Below are positions 17,901-26,062 of a DNA stretch of 64,000 nucleotides, one piece after another. This DNA is from an uncultured Bacteroides sp. Its GTDB lineage: Bacteria > Bacteroidota > Bacteroidia > Bacteroidales > Bacteroidaceae. The notes below the pieces were generated by a model. It did no database searches. It saw only the letters and a program-made list of their open reading frames with translations, and was not told where the DNA came from. Location of the stretch: assembly GCF_910585845.1 (NCBI RefSeq), contig NZ_CAJUHF010000010.1, positions 23,712-87,711 on the forward strand. The letters are read 5' to 3'. How positions within the stretch are numbered: position 1 is the first letter of the stretch; every line of letters starts with the position of its first letter. The translations under genes and the position numbers were made by a program.

Positions 17901-18396
17901 CTTCGGCAACGGTGTCGACGGGAAAGACATACAGGAAGGTGTCGTCGGCATACTGGAAGCTGACCCGCATCCGCTTCACCCGCTTCAGGGCGGGCGGGGC
18001 GACCAAATAGGTGGCATCCGCACGGGGCAGCAACTGATAAAGCTGCGCAGGTATATCTTCTCCACAGAGCCGTTTCACGAAGAAAGTCAGCGTCTTGACA
18101 TCGCGCAACAGGCTTTCGCGCGAAGGTTCGGACTGCCGGTTCAGCACGGCATTAGAGGTCAGGCGGAAGGTATGCAAGCGATTTTGCTCGACCACAGACA
18201 AGCCCACCTTAGAAGCCACAAAGCTGATGCGTGCCGAGAGGTCGGTCATTTGCAGGCTGCCGTCCGGCATCTGTGTGCGGCAAAGGCGTTCCAAAAACTC
18301 GCGAAGCTGACGATAAGCTACCGTCAAAGGGATACCTTCATCCCGGCAGAGTGTGAAAAGGAAATGATAATACTCACGCGCTTCTTCCCCCATCAT
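14947..18396 (-). CDS. DNA2-like nuclease-helicase (RecB-type nuclease + SF1B helicase)
   Basis: A 1149-residue protein. The middle part has a PD-(D/E)xK nuclease signature, LQGRLDYMQ ... SFIEMKSGK, near residues 350-370, followed by QMLLYQAVL. The C-terminal half is a superfamily 1B helicase: Walker A GPPGTGKTSRAL near 728, motif II VDEATQ near 847, then GDHKQLPAV, and motif VI VALTRARQQLFMIG near the end. The arrangement matches DNA2/Cas4-helicase fusions that process DNA ends and flaps. It overlaps the tatC stop by four bases, so it is translated from the tat transcript. Role in repair or replication is inferred from family. Confidence 0.85.
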   Translation of the reverse strand: MMGEEAREYYHFLFTLCRDEGIPLTVAYRQLREFLERLCRTQMPDGSLQMTDLSARISFVASKVGLSVVEQNRLHTFRLTSNAVLNRQSEPSRESLLRDVKTLTFFVKRLCGEDIPAQLYQLLPRADATYLVAPPALKRVKRMRVSFQYADDTFLYVFPVDTVAEEPLRVRYNVPQVNEEFAETCRQLWRHAQVNLLDVAVDEAGILTPSFIILEPDYLLDISSLAECFKDYGHHPANYMLARLQSPDNTRPLLLGNIANLFLDEWIYAQEAPDYLACMKKAFRIYSIELAACADLQDKEKEREFFADCKRHFDHIRQTVTETFRAPGYELDKTDAVLEPTYVCEALGLQGRLDYMQRDMTSFIEMKSGKADEYAIRGKVEPKENNKVQMLLYQAVLEYSMGMEHRHVKAYLLYTRYPLLYPARPSWAMVRRVMDVRNRIVANEYGMQLRNSPHYTAECLKAIHPDTLNERQLDNTLWKRYLYPAIDAVTQRIGRLTALEQCYFYTLYNFITKELYTSKSGDIAYEGRTGAAALWLSTLEEKCEAGEILHDLTIKENHAADRHKAYLVLARADSSISLQPSASSESGTNVPRLSQALPNFREGDAIVLYQRDKDTDNVTNKMVFKGNIEQMTDKDIRVRLRASQQNTSVLPADSCYAIEHDYMDTSFRSMYMGLSMFLSANKDRRDLLLFQREPEFDSSFDAAIAAAPDDFSRITQKALAAKDYFLLVGPPGTGKTSRALRGMVEAFYREGKQILLLSYTNRAVDEICKALSSIEPAIDFIRVGSELSCDTTYRPHLIENVLESCSTRREVRARIERCRVFVGTVSTLSSKTELFRLKAFDVAIVDEATQILEPQLLGLLCARNVAGGNAIGKFILIGDHKQLPAVVLQSESQSEVCEECLRDIGLHNLKDSLFERLYRRVAFSADEPSSATSHFYDMLCRQGRMNVEVARFPNQAFYGGLLEAVGLPHQQGGLTLAPGLEDDEFADVLVRRVAFFPSESEPASQSAKVNHFEARLAARLSAAVYRQYEASGVGFQPGQTLGIIAPYRSQIALVKREIAALGIPALNDILVDTVERFQGSERDVIVYSFCVNRAYQLKFLANLTEERGVWIDRKLNVALTRARQQLFMIGVPGLLRQNPIYSDLLDAVN

Positions 18397-19283
18397 CCCT
18401 CCTTGTCTTCGTCAGTCCTGTCCGCATCATTCTTGCCGGACTTGTCAGCGTCAGTTTCGGCTTTATCGGCATTGTCCGCATTATCCTCGTCTGCATCGGG
18501 CGTCTTGTCCTTAATCATCAAGATGCTCAACTCATAGAGCAGGTAAAGCGGAACGGAAACCACAGTCAGCGTGAAGGGATCGCCCGTAGGAGTTATAATG
18601 GCTGATACGATTACGATAATCACCAGTGCATGACGACGATACTTGCGCAGAAAGGACTTGTTGACCAGCCCCAGCAACGAAAGCAGCCAGGTGACCAAGG
18701 GCAACTCGAAAGCAAGTCCCATGCAGAGCACCAGCATCATGAAGTTATCTATATATGAGTTCAGGGAGATCTGATTCTCGATGGCCGCACTCAACTGATA
18801 AGTGGAGAGGAAACGCAGCGTCAGGGGATAGACCATGAAATAGCCCAGCAGCACGCCCAGAAAGAACATGACCGTACCGACGCACAAGGCTTTCTTCACC
18901 CCGCGCCGCTCATTGGGATAGAGCGCAGGGCTGATGAATTTCCATATTTCAAAGAATATATAGGGAGTTGCCGTCACCACCGACATCCAGAAAGCGGTGG
19001 ACATGTGTATAAAGAACGGGGCAGCCAGATTGATATTGATCAGCTTGACATGAAACTCCTGCGTGAAGAAGTCGTCGTGAAGATCGAAGACCTTGCCTAC
19101 ATAACGCAATATGTCGTAGAAGATAAAATCGTTATGACAAGCCGCCAGCACGACATTGTCAAACAGCCAAGGCATCGCCACAAAATATCCGACGGCCAAC
19201 ACGAACCACACCCCGAGTACACGAAACAGCACACGGCGCAATTCATCCAAATGATCCCAAAAAGTCAATTCCTTATCTGCCAT
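18393..19283 (-). CDS. tatC: Twin-arginine translocase subunit TatC
   Basis: A 296-residue inner-membrane protein with six predicted helices. Family signatures are FWDHLDELRRVLFR at the N-terminus and FELPLVTWLLSLLGLV in the fifth segment. The start at 19283 (MADKELTFW) matches the family; a longer frame to 19334 only adds two copies of SFVTRSS encoded by an upstream 21-bp repeat. The C-terminal tail (DADEDNADNADKAETDADKS) is unusually long and acidic. With TatA it exports folded proteins. It is followed by the helicase with overlapping stop and start. Confidence 0.95.
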   Translation of the reverse strand: MADKELTFWDHLDELRRVLFRVLGVWFVLAVGYFVAMPWLFDNVVLAACHNDFIFYDILRYVGKVFDLHDDFFTQEFHVKLININLAAPFFIHMSTAFWMSVVTATPYIFFEIWKFISPALYPNERRGVKKALCVGTVMFFLGVLLGYFMVYPLTLRFLSTYQLSAAIENQISLNSYIDNFMMLVLCMGLAFELPLVTWLLSLLGLVNKSFLRKYRRHALVIIVIVSAIITPTGDPFTLTVVSVPLYLLYELSILMIKDKTPDADEDNADNADKAETDADKSGKNDADRTDEDKEG

Positions 19284-19290
19284 AGTAAAT

Positions 19291-19332
19291 GAGCTACGAG
19301 TGACAAATGACGAGCTACGAGTGACAAATGAC
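19291..19332. repeat. Perfect 21-bp tandem duplication upstream of tatC
   Basis: Two identical 21-base units (19291-19311 and 19312-19332), core GAGCTACGAGTGACAAATGA, are followed by related and inverted fragments up to about 19416 (for example CTTGTAGCTTGTAACTCGTC). It extends the tatC reading frame artificially. Confidence 0.9.
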
Positions 19333-19418
19333 AAATCACGAGTGACGGGCTACAAGCCCTCTCTGACGCCCACATAGCGCCACCACTTGTAGCTTGTAAC
19401 TCGTCACCCGCAACTAAC

Positions 19419-19637
19419 TCACTTATCTTTTTCAACCGGTTCGTCTATATCCGCTTTAGCTTTATTGATTTCCTCTTTGGCTTCGTTCACACCCTCTTTG
19501 AAGCTTTTCACGCCTTTTCCGAGTCCTTTCATCAATTCGGGAATCTTCTTGCCACCGAACAACAACAGAATCAGCAATGCAATGATAACCCATTCAGAGC
19601 CACTGGGCAGAACGCCTAATAAATATAAATTTGTCAT
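19419..19637 (-). CDS. tatA: Sec-independent translocase subunit TatA
   Basis: A 72-residue protein with a single transmembrane helix (SEWVIIALLILLLFGGKKIPEL), the Phe-Gly hinge and an amphipathic helix (MKGLGKGVKSFKEGVNEAKEE). This is the standard TatA/E layout. It forms the Tat pore with TatC, encoded 135 bases downstream. No TatB-like gene is present nearby, as is usual in this phylum. Confidence 0.95.
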   Translation of the reverse strand: MTNLYLLGVLPSGSEWVIIALLILLLFGGKKIPELMKGLGKGVKSFKEGVNEAKEEINKAKADIDEPVEKDK

Positions 19638-19666
19638 ATCCGTTACTATATATTTTTAATTCGATG

Positions 19667-19674
19667 CAAATATA
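19667..19674 (-). promoter_or_regulatory. tatA: -7 element of tatA-tatC-helicase
   Basis: The minus strand reads TATATTTG, an exact TAnnTTTG, 30 bases before the tatA start. The -33 position falls inside the adjoining 22-bp array. Confidence 0.55.
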
Positions 19675-19678
19675 ATGA

Positions 19679-19766
19679 TTTCACCAGAGAATATTTCTTT
19701 GCGATGCTAAGAATCTTCCCTTGTGAAGCAGAGAATCTTCCCTTACGATGCAGAGAATTTACTTCT
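19679..19766. repeat. 22-bp-period tandem array, 4 units
   Basis: Units start at 19679, 19701, 19723 and 19745 with core GATGCAGAGAATCTTCCCTT. The array begins five bases upstream of the tatA -7 element, so it covers the promoter's upstream half. Confidence 0.88.
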
Positions 19767-19856
19767 TAAGTTAAGAGCCGGGAATGGAGAGTTGAGAGTT
19801 ATGACTCCCGTCAACTCCCTCCCCGAATACCTCCTTCCCCGAAGCGACTCCCCTTT

Positions 19857-22427
19857 CTAATCCTGATAATACACCCGCTTCACCCGCGTGGAAACACTCG
19901 TCAGCACCTCATAAGGGATGGTGCCGAGGATGTCGGAAAGCACCGTGACGGGCAGATGATCGCCGAAGATCTCCACCGTGTCGCCTTCGCGGCAGTCGAT
20001 GTCCGTCACATCGATCATGCAGACATCCATGCAGATGTTGCCTACGTAGGGGGCACGCTGTCCGTTCACCAGACAGTAGGCATTCCCGTTGCCCAAGTGG
20101 CGGTTCAAGCCGTCGGCATAGCCGATGGGCAGGGCGGCGATGCGTGAATTGCGGGTCAGATGGCCCTTGCGGCTGTAGCCGACGGTGTCTTCCTGGGGCA
20201 CTTCGCGTATTTGCAGGATGGTGGTCTTCAGGGTACTCACATTATGCATGATGCTGTTGTCTATCGGATTGACCCCGTACAGGCCGATGCCCAGGCGCAC
20301 CATGTCGAACTGCGCGCCGATGAAGCGCTCGATACCTGCCGAGTTGCAGATATGGCGCAGTATCTTGTGAGGGAATGCAGCCTGCAATTGCAGGGAGGCT
20401 GCCTCGAAAGCCTCTATCTGACGGCGGGTGAATGCATCGAACTGTGCCGCGTCGCTACCCACCAAGTGCGAGAATACGGAACGGGCGATGACGGCATTCT
20501 GCCCTTTCAGCCGCTCGATCAGGCGGGGCATGTCTTCGGGGGCGAAGCCCAGGCGGTGCATGCCGGTGTCCAGCTTGACGTGGATGGGGAAATGGGTGAT
20601 GCCCTCCTTCTCCGCCTCGCGGATGAGGGCGTCGAACAGATGGAAACTGTAGACTTCCGGCTCCAGCTTATAGTCGAACAGGGTCTTGAAAGCCGTCATT
20701 TCCGGATTCATGATGATGATGCTCGAGGTGATGCCCGCCTTGCGCAGCTCGGAGCCTTCGTCGGCAACGGCAACGGCAAGGTAGTCGACATGATGCTCCT
20801 GCAGGGTCTTGGCAATCTCGTAGGAGCCGGCGCCGTAGGCGGAAGCCTTCACCATGCAGACCATCTTCGTCTCGGGACGCAGGCGGCTGCGGTAGTGGTT
20901 CAGATTGGCGGTCATGGCACCGAGGTTGACTTCGAGAATCGTCTCGTGCACTTTCTTCTCCAGCTCCTCCGTCAGGGTGTCGAAGCCGAACTGGCGGGCG
21001 CCTTTTATCAGGATGATTTCGTCCTGCAGACACAGTTCACCGCGCGAGATGGCACGCTTCAGGGCTTCCGTATGGGGATAGAACGCCTTTTCGATGCTGA
21101 AACGGTCGTCGCACGAGGAGATTTCGCTTCCCACGCCGATGATGCGCTGGATGCCGCGGCTGTTGATCAGTTGCGAGACTTTGCGGTAGAGCGTGGGGGC
21201 GTTCTGACCGGTCTCGAGGATGTCCGAGAGAATGAGCGTGCGCTTCAGGCCTTTCGTTTGCGAGCGACGGTAGAGGAAGTCGAGGGCGATGTCGAGCGAG
21301 ACAAGGTCGCTGTTGTAGCTGTCGTTGATAAGCAGGCAGTTGTTCTTGCCCTCCTTCACCTCCAGACGCATGGCTACGGGCTCGAGGCGTGCCATGCGCT
21401 CGGTGATCTTCTCGGCGGGGAGCATCAGGTAGAGGCAGGCGGCGAGGCAGTTGAGGGAGTTCTCGATGGAGGCGTCGTCGATGAAGGGCAGCGTGAAGGA
21501 GTTGTCCATGTCCAGATAGCGGTAGGAGATGACGGTGCACTCCTCTTTCTTCTCCACGGAGCTGATGAAGAGGGGGCGTTCCATGTCGCGGCGGCTCCAG
21601 GCTATCTCGCGGGCGCTGAGCATGGAGCGGGAGACGCAGTTGCTGATGAACTCGTCGTCTCCGTTGTAGATGACCACGTCGCAGTCTTTGAAGAGGCTGA
21701 GTTTCTCGATGCACTTTTCCTGCAGGGAGAAGAAGTTCTCCTGATGCGCGCCTCCGATGTTGGTCAGGATGCCGATGGTGGGGCGGATGATGTTCTGCAG
21801 GGCGCGCATCTCTCCCATCTCGGAGATGCCGGCTTCGAAGACGCCCAGTTCCGATGCCTCGTCCATCTGCCAAACGGAGAGGGGGACGCCGATTTGCGAG
21901 TTGTAGCTGCGCGGTGAGCGCACGATTACGCGTTCGGGGCTGAGCAGCTGGTGGAGCCACTCCTTCACGATGGTCTTTCCGTTGCTGCCCGTGATGCCGA
22001 TGACGGGGATCTGGAACTGTTCGCGATGCAGCTCAGCAAGTTTCTGTAGGGACTTCAGCGGACTGGCGACTACCAGCAGGTTGGGAGCAGAGGTTGGCGC
22101 GTCGACGGCAGGTTGCGGGCTATCGCTCGGCGCGGAGGAAACAGGCTGCGGGCTGTCACACGGCAGGGCGCAGGGGAACGGCAAGGCTCCGCTCTCTATT
22201 TTCTGATAAGTATCTTCGCTGATGACAAAGTTGCGCACGCCGCGCGCGTAGAGTTCAGGGATGTAGCGTGCTCCGTCGTTGCGCTTGGTAGTTAAGGCAA
22301 AGAAGAGGGTTTCTTCGGGGAAACTCAGGGAGCGGCTGTCGGTCAGCAGCCAGTCTATGGTGGCGGGCGCACTGCCAATGCGCTTTGCGCCAATAAGTTC
22401 GGTTATTCTTTCAATTGTATAAGACAT
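19857..22427 (-). CDS. MurF-alanine racemase fusion
   Basis: An 856-residue bifunctional peptidoglycan enzyme. The N-terminal half (to about 480) is a MurF ligase: ATP site GITGSNGKTIVKEWL, then LINDSYNSD and LKG(A)RQFGFD. The C-terminal half is alanine racemase: PLP lysine in MVCMVKASAYGAGSYEIA, the tyrosine region DTVGYSRKGHL, and LPIGYADGL. It makes D-alanine and adds D-Ala-D-Ala to the UDP-MurNAc-tripeptide. This fusion is usual in Bacteroidetes. It overlaps the end of the GSCFA gene by 25 bases and is co-transcribed with it. Confidence 0.96.
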   Translation of the reverse strand: MSYTIERITELIGAKRIGSAPATIDWLLTDSRSLSFPEETLFFALTTKRNDGARYIPELYARGVRNFVISEDTYQKIESGALPFPCALPCDSPQPVSSAPSDSPQPAVDAPTSAPNLLVVASPLKSLQKLAELHREQFQIPVIGITGSNGKTIVKEWLHQLLSPERVIVRSPRSYNSQIGVPLSVWQMDEASELGVFEAGISEMGEMRALQNIIRPTIGILTNIGGAHQENFFSLQEKCIEKLSLFKDCDVVIYNGDDEFISNCVSRSMLSAREIAWSRRDMERPLFISSVEKKEECTVISYRYLDMDNSFTLPFIDDASIENSLNCLAACLYLMLPAEKITERMARLEPVAMRLEVKEGKNNCLLINDSYNSDLVSLDIALDFLYRRSQTKGLKRTLILSDILETGQNAPTLYRKVSQLINSRGIQRIIGVGSEISSCDDRFSIEKAFYPHTEALKRAISRGELCLQDEIILIKGARQFGFDTLTEELEKKVHETILEVNLGAMTANLNHYRSRLRPETKMVCMVKASAYGAGSYEIAKTLQEHHVDYLAVAVADEGSELRKAGITSSIIIMNPEMTAFKTLFDYKLEPEVYSFHLFDALIREAEKEGITHFPIHVKLDTGMHRLGFAPEDMPRLIERLKGQNAVIARSVFSHLVGSDAAQFDAFTRRQIEAFEAASLQLQAAFPHKILRHICNSAGIERFIGAQFDMVRLGIGLYGVNPIDNSIMHNVSTLKTTILQIREVPQEDTVGYSRKGHLTRNSRIAALPIGYADGLNRHLGNGNAYCLVNGQRAPYVGNICMDVCMIDVTDIDCREGDTVEIFGDHLPVTVLSDILGTIPYEVLTSVSTRVKRVYYQD

Positions 22428-23386
22428 ATCTCTTTCTCGTTTTGGAAGTCTAAGTACGGGTATTTTTGGTTAAGTCGGTCTATTTTTAACACTATTTGTT
22501 CTAAAAAATGCTTATGCTCCGCCGAGTCCGGACGGAAGGGCTTATGAGAAAGTGCCTTCCTGACACGCTCCGTCTCTTGCATGATGTCCCTCGCCTCGTC
22601 CGAAAGGCAGAGCTGCACGAATTTCTCCCAGACGAAGCCGACGGCCTGCGCGGAGGGGTGCACCATATCTTCGGCGTAGAAGCGGTAGTCGCGCAGCTCG
22701 TCGAGCAGGAACTCGTAGGCCGGAAAGTAGAAGACCTGCCCCGGAAAAGCCTCGCACAGCTGGTCGACGGCCATGAGGAGCACCGCCTTGCTCAGCTGGT
22801 TGGCATGCATCCCGTCGCGCACGTGCCGGATGGGGCTTACGGTGAGCAGGACCCTCAGCTTCGGGTTGCGGACGGTCAGGCGGGAGAGCAATGAGGTGTA
22901 GTCGGCCACGATCTCCTGCACGCTGAGCCGGCGGCGGGTGAAGAGCGTATCCGGCTGCTTATGGCAGTTGGCCACGACGTGCCCCGCCTGCTCGTAGACC
23001 CAGGCGGTGCCGAAGGTCAGCATCAGGCAGTCGAGCCGGTGGATGCGGGCGTGGGCGGCGCGGAGGCGGGTGTTGATGTGCCGCAAGGCGTCCGGTGCGG
23101 AGGAGGCGGAGAAATCGCCGTGGTGCATCGGGCTATGCCAGCATCCGCGGAAGAAGAAGAGGTCGTCTTCCGTATAGACCTTGTCCGCCACGACCTCGCG
23201 CAACGCCGCCGAGATGGACAACGGATTATAGAGGACGCCGAAAGGGTTGACGTCCGTGCGGAACTTGGCATGCGTCAGGCATTCGCCGATATGCGTGGCG
23301 AAGCAGGAACCCATCAGCAGGAGTTCGTCCGACTGGCTGAGACGGGGCATGCCGGACGGCAGTTCAACAGGGGTGAAAAAATCCAT
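22403..23386 (-). CDS. GSCFA-domain protein
   Basis: A 327-residue protein with the defining motif LLMGSCFATHIGE near residues 25-37. Later motifs LTFGTAWVY, LTVSPIRH and DMVHPSAQAVGFVWEKF give a Ser/Asp/His set typical of SGNH-hydrolase relatives. GSCFA proteins are common in Bacteroidetes and are of unknown function. Linkage to murF-alr suggests a role in envelope carbohydrate modification, which is only an inference. No signal peptide is apparent. Confidence 0.85.
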   Translation of the reverse strand: MDFFTPVELPSGMPRLSQSDELLLMGSCFATHIGECLTHAKFRTDVNPFGVLYNPLSISAALREVVADKVYTEDDLFFFRGCWHSPMHHGDFSASSAPDALRHINTRLRAAHARIHRLDCLMLTFGTAWVYEQAGHVVANCHKQPDTLFTRRRLSVQEIVADYTSLLSRLTVRNPKLRVLLTVSPIRHVRDGMHANQLSKAVLLMAVDQLCEAFPGQVFYFPAYEFLLDELRDYRFYAEDMVHPSAQAVGFVWEKFVQLCLSDEARDIMQETERVRKALSHKPFRPDSAEHKHFLEQIVLKIDRLNQKYPYLDFQNEKEICLIQLKE

Positions 23387-23389
23387 AAA

Positions 23390-23441
23390 AATAACAGGCT
23401 TTTAATAGAAGAATAACAGGCTTTTAATAGGTTTTTAATAG
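23390..23441. repeat. 22/11-bp-period repeat in the leader of the GSCFA-murF operon
   Basis: AATAACAGGCTTTTAATAG occurs at 23390 and 23412, exactly 22 bases apart. GTTTTTAATAG (23431) then repeats GCTTTTAATAG (23420) 11 bases later. The array lies in the mRNA leader, four bases from the start codon. Confidence 0.75.
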
Positions 23442-23474
23442 AACGAGACCGGAAACCGATCTCATCACATGCGG

Positions 23475-23482
23475 CAAAAGTA
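23475..23482 (-). promoter_or_regulatory. -7 element of the GSCFA-murF/alr operon
   Basis: The minus strand reads TACTTTTG, an exact TAnnTTTG, about 90 bases before the GSCFA start. Confidence 0.5.
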
Positions 23483-23510
23483 ATAAATCTATCCGGATTA
23501 AGCAATTCCC

Positions 23511-23642
23511 GAAAAGGAAGGGGCGGCGTGTGACGGACGAAAGAACAACAGGCGGCGGACGAAGGGGCGACAAGTAACGGACGAAGAAACGACGCGTGAC
23601 GGACGAAGGAACGACAGGCGACAAACAAAGGCGCAACGGCTC
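23511..23642. repeat. 22-bp-period tandem array, 6 units, at the head of dispersed element copy 2
   Basis: Units start every 22 bases from 23511 to 23621, core ACGGACGAAGGAACGACAGG. It ends 11 bases before the first conserved base of the dispersed element. Confidence 0.92.
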
Positions 23643-23653
23643 TCCCCCAAAAA

Positions 23654-23891
23654 ACGGTTCACGAAAATCAGTTAAATAAACTCAATGTTTCAACCGGTTT
23701 TTCATCGGTTTTTCGCCGTTTTTCGACCACTCTACCTTCGCTACTGCTCCGTTACTACTCCGTTTCAGGTCCGTTCCTTAGGAATTGGCGTTAAAATGGC
23801 GCCGCAATTTTAACACACCAGCGCGATAGTGTCAACGTACGTTAATCAGGTGTTTTCCGCCCCCGTTATGCTTGCATTGTTGGATTTGTGT
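23654..23891 (+). repeat. Dispersed ~240-bp intergenic element, copy 2
   Basis: Same landmarks as copies 1 and 3, including ACGGTTCACG, the palindrome GTTCCTTAGGAA, GGCGTTAAAATGGCGCC, GTCAACGTACGTTAATCAGG, CCGTTATGCTTGCATTG and TTGGATTTGTGT. It lies between the divergent GSCFA and dxs genes, reading toward dxs. Confidence 0.85.
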
Positions 23892-24048
23892 ATCCAATTG
23901 CCCCGGTGGCGCGCGGCACTCCGTCCGCACTCCTTTCCCCTATCACTCTGCACCTTTACCCCCCGCCTCGCGCCCCCCGTGACGCGTCACTCCGCACCTC
24001 TTCCTCATTTTTTCCCCGAAAAAGGAAATACCTTCCGTTTTCTTTTAC

Positions 24049-24056
24049 TAAATTTG
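24049..24056 (+). promoter_or_regulatory. dxs: -7 element of dxs
   Basis: TAAATTTG fits TAnnTTTG and lies 25 bases before the chosen start codon. It excludes the longer frame that opens at 23829 inside the dispersed element. Confidence 0.6.
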
Positions 24057-24080
24057 CAAATTGTAATCCTCAGAACAGAG

Positions 24081-26051
24081 ATGAAGACAGAAACAATGAC
24101 ATACAACTTGCTAAATTCCATTTCTGAACCCGAAGACCTGCGCCGCCTCGATGTGCGGCAACTTCCGGAAGTCTGTAAAGAATTACGGCAGGACATCATA
24201 GAAGAAGTATCGTGCAACCCGGGACACTTCGCAGCCAGCCTGGGCACAGTGGAGCTGACCGTAGCCCTGCACTACGTCTTCAACACGCCCTATGACCGCA
24301 TCGTCTGGGACGTCGGCCACCAAGCCTACGGACACAAGATACTGACCGGACGCCGCACCGCCTTCTCTACCAACCGGCGCTTCAAGGGCATACGCCCCTT
24401 CCCCTCGCCCGAAGAGAGCGAATACGACACCTTCGCCTGCGGACACGCCTCCAACTCCATCTCAGCCGCGCTGGGCATGGCCGTTGCCGCCGCCGAAAAG
24501 GGCGAAGAAGACCGCCACGTGGTAGCCGTCATCGGCGACGGCTCGATGAGCGGAGGACTCGCCTTCGAGGGACTCAACAACGTCTCCTCCACCCCGAACA
24601 ACCTCCTCATCATCCTCAACGACAACGACATGGCCATCGACCGCAGCGTAGGAGGCATGAAGCAATACCTCTTCAACCTCACCACCTCCAACCGCTACAA
24701 CCAGCTGCGCTTCAACATCTCGAAGATGCTCTTCCGACTCGGCATCCTCAACGAAGACCGCCGCAAGGCTCTGATACGCTTCAGCAACAGCCTCAAGTCC
24801 ATCGCCGCCCAGCAGCAGAACATCTTCGAAGGCATGAACATCCGCTACTTCGGCCCCGTCAACGGGCACGACGTCGTCAACATAGCCCGCATCCTGCGCG
24901 ATATCAAAGAGTTGAAAGGCCCCAAGATCCTTCACCTCCACACCGTCAAAGGAAAAGGATTCAAACCCGCCGAAGCAGCCCCCGAAATATGGCACGCCCC
25001 CGGCAAGTTCAACCCCGAGACCGGCGAACGCCTCACCGCCGACACGAGCCACCTGCCCCCCCTCTTCCAGGACGTCTTCGGCGAGACCCTCGTCGAACTC
25101 GCCCAAGCCAACCCGCGCATCGTCGGCGTCACCCCCGCCATGCCCACAGGCTGCTCCATGAACCTGCTCATGCAGGCCATGCCCCACCGCGCCTTCGACG
25201 TCGGCATCGCCGAAGGACACGCCGCCACCTTCTCCGGCGGCATGGCAAAGGAAGGCATGCAGCCGTTCTGCAACATCTACTCCTCGTTCATGCAACGCGC
25301 CTACGACAACGTCATTCACGACATCGCCCTCCTCCGCCTCCCCGTCGTGCTCTGCCTCGACCGCGCCGGACTGGTGGGCGAAGACGGACCCACGCACCAC
25401 GGCGTCTTCGACCTGGCCTACTTCCGCCCCGTCCCCAACCTGACCATCTCCTCGCCCATGGACGAGCACGAACTGCGCCGCCTGATGTACACCGCGCAGC
25501 TCCCCGACCAAGGTCCCTTCGTCATCCGCTACCCCCGCGGCCGCGGAGTGCTCACCCGGTGGAGATGCCCGCTCGAAGCCGTGCCCGTGGGCAAAGGACG
25601 CAAACTGAAAGAGGGCAGAGACCTCGCCGTCATCACCCTCGGCCCGATAGGAAATACCGCCGCCAGAGCCATCGCCCAAGCTGAAAAACAGGGCACCCTC
25701 TCCGTGGCACACTACGACCTGCGCTTCCTCAAGCCGCTCGACACGGAGATGCTGCACGAAATCGGCCGCCGCTTCTCCCGCATCATCACCATCGAAGACG
25801 GCGTAAAGACGGGCGGCATGGGCACCGCCATCCTGGAGTTCATGTCCGAAAACGGCTACTCCCCCCGCCTCGAACGCATCGGCGTCCCCGACCGGTTCAT
25901 CGAACACGGCACCGTGCAGCAGCTCTACCACCTCTGCGGCATGGACGAAGAGGGCATCGCCGCCACCATACTGAATAAAAAAGAAGGCATCGAAAACGAC
26001 ATGCCGAATAAAGAACAACCCCGAACCTCCGGCCAAACGGCTGATAAATAA
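24081..26051 (+). CDS. dxs: 1-deoxy-D-xylulose-5-phosphate synthase
   Basis: A 656-residue thiamine-diphosphate enzyme condensing pyruvate and glyceraldehyde 3-phosphate, the first step of the MEP isoprenoid pathway. Visible signatures: SCNPGHFAASLGTVELTVALH, WDVGHQAYGHKILTGR, the ThDP motif GDGSMSGGLAFEGLNN, the long AEGHAATFSGGMAKEGMQP region and DRAGLVGEDGPTHHGVFD. The start at 24081 follows the promoter. The coding region is much richer in G and C at third positions than the flanking repeats. The TrkA gene follows after 11 bases. Confidence 0.97.
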   Translation: MKTETMTYNLLNSISEPEDLRRLDVRQLPEVCKELRQDIIEEVSCNPGHFAASLGTVELTVALHYVFNTPYDRIVWDVGHQAYGHKILTGRRTAFSTNRRFKGIRPFPSPEESEYDTFACGHASNSISAALGMAVAAAEKGEEDRHVVAVIGDGSMSGGLAFEGLNNVSSTPNNLLIILNDNDMAIDRSVGGMKQYLFNLTTSNRYNQLRFNISKMLFRLGILNEDRRKALIRFSNSLKSIAAQQQNIFEGMNIRYFGPVNGHDVVNIARILRDIKELKGPKILHLHTVKGKGFKPAEAAPEIWHAPGKFNPETGERLTADTSHLPPLFQDVFGETLVELAQANPRIVGVTPAMPTGCSMNLLMQAMPHRAFDVGIAEGHAATFSGGMAKEGMQPFCNIYSSFMQRAYDNVIHDIALLRLPVVLCLDRAGLVGEDGPTHHGVFDLAYFRPVPNLTISSPMDEHELRRLMYTAQLPDQGPFVIRYPRGRGVLTRWRCPLEAVPVGKGRKLKEGRDLAVITLGPIGNTAARAIAQAEKQGTLSVAHYDLRFLKPLDTEMLHEIGRRFSRIITIEDGVKTGGMGTAILEFMSENGYSPRLERIGVPDRFIEHGTVQQLYHLCGMDEEGIAATILNKKEGIENDMPNKEQPRTSGQTADK

Positions 26052-26062
26052 ACAATAAGGTC

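Noticed and set aside
19284..19334. Extended N-terminus of TatC
   Set aside because: Adds only residues from the 21-bp duplication (SFVTRSS twice); family members start at MADKELTFWDHL-like sequence.
23829..24080. Extended N-terminus of Dxs
   Set aside because: The extension is translated from the dispersed element and precedes the TAAATTTG promoter element.
24462..26036. Long minus-strand frame (524 codons) opposite dxs
   Set aside because: Antisense shadow of the dxs gene caused by its G/C-rich third positions; Val/Gly/Asp-rich and without motif.
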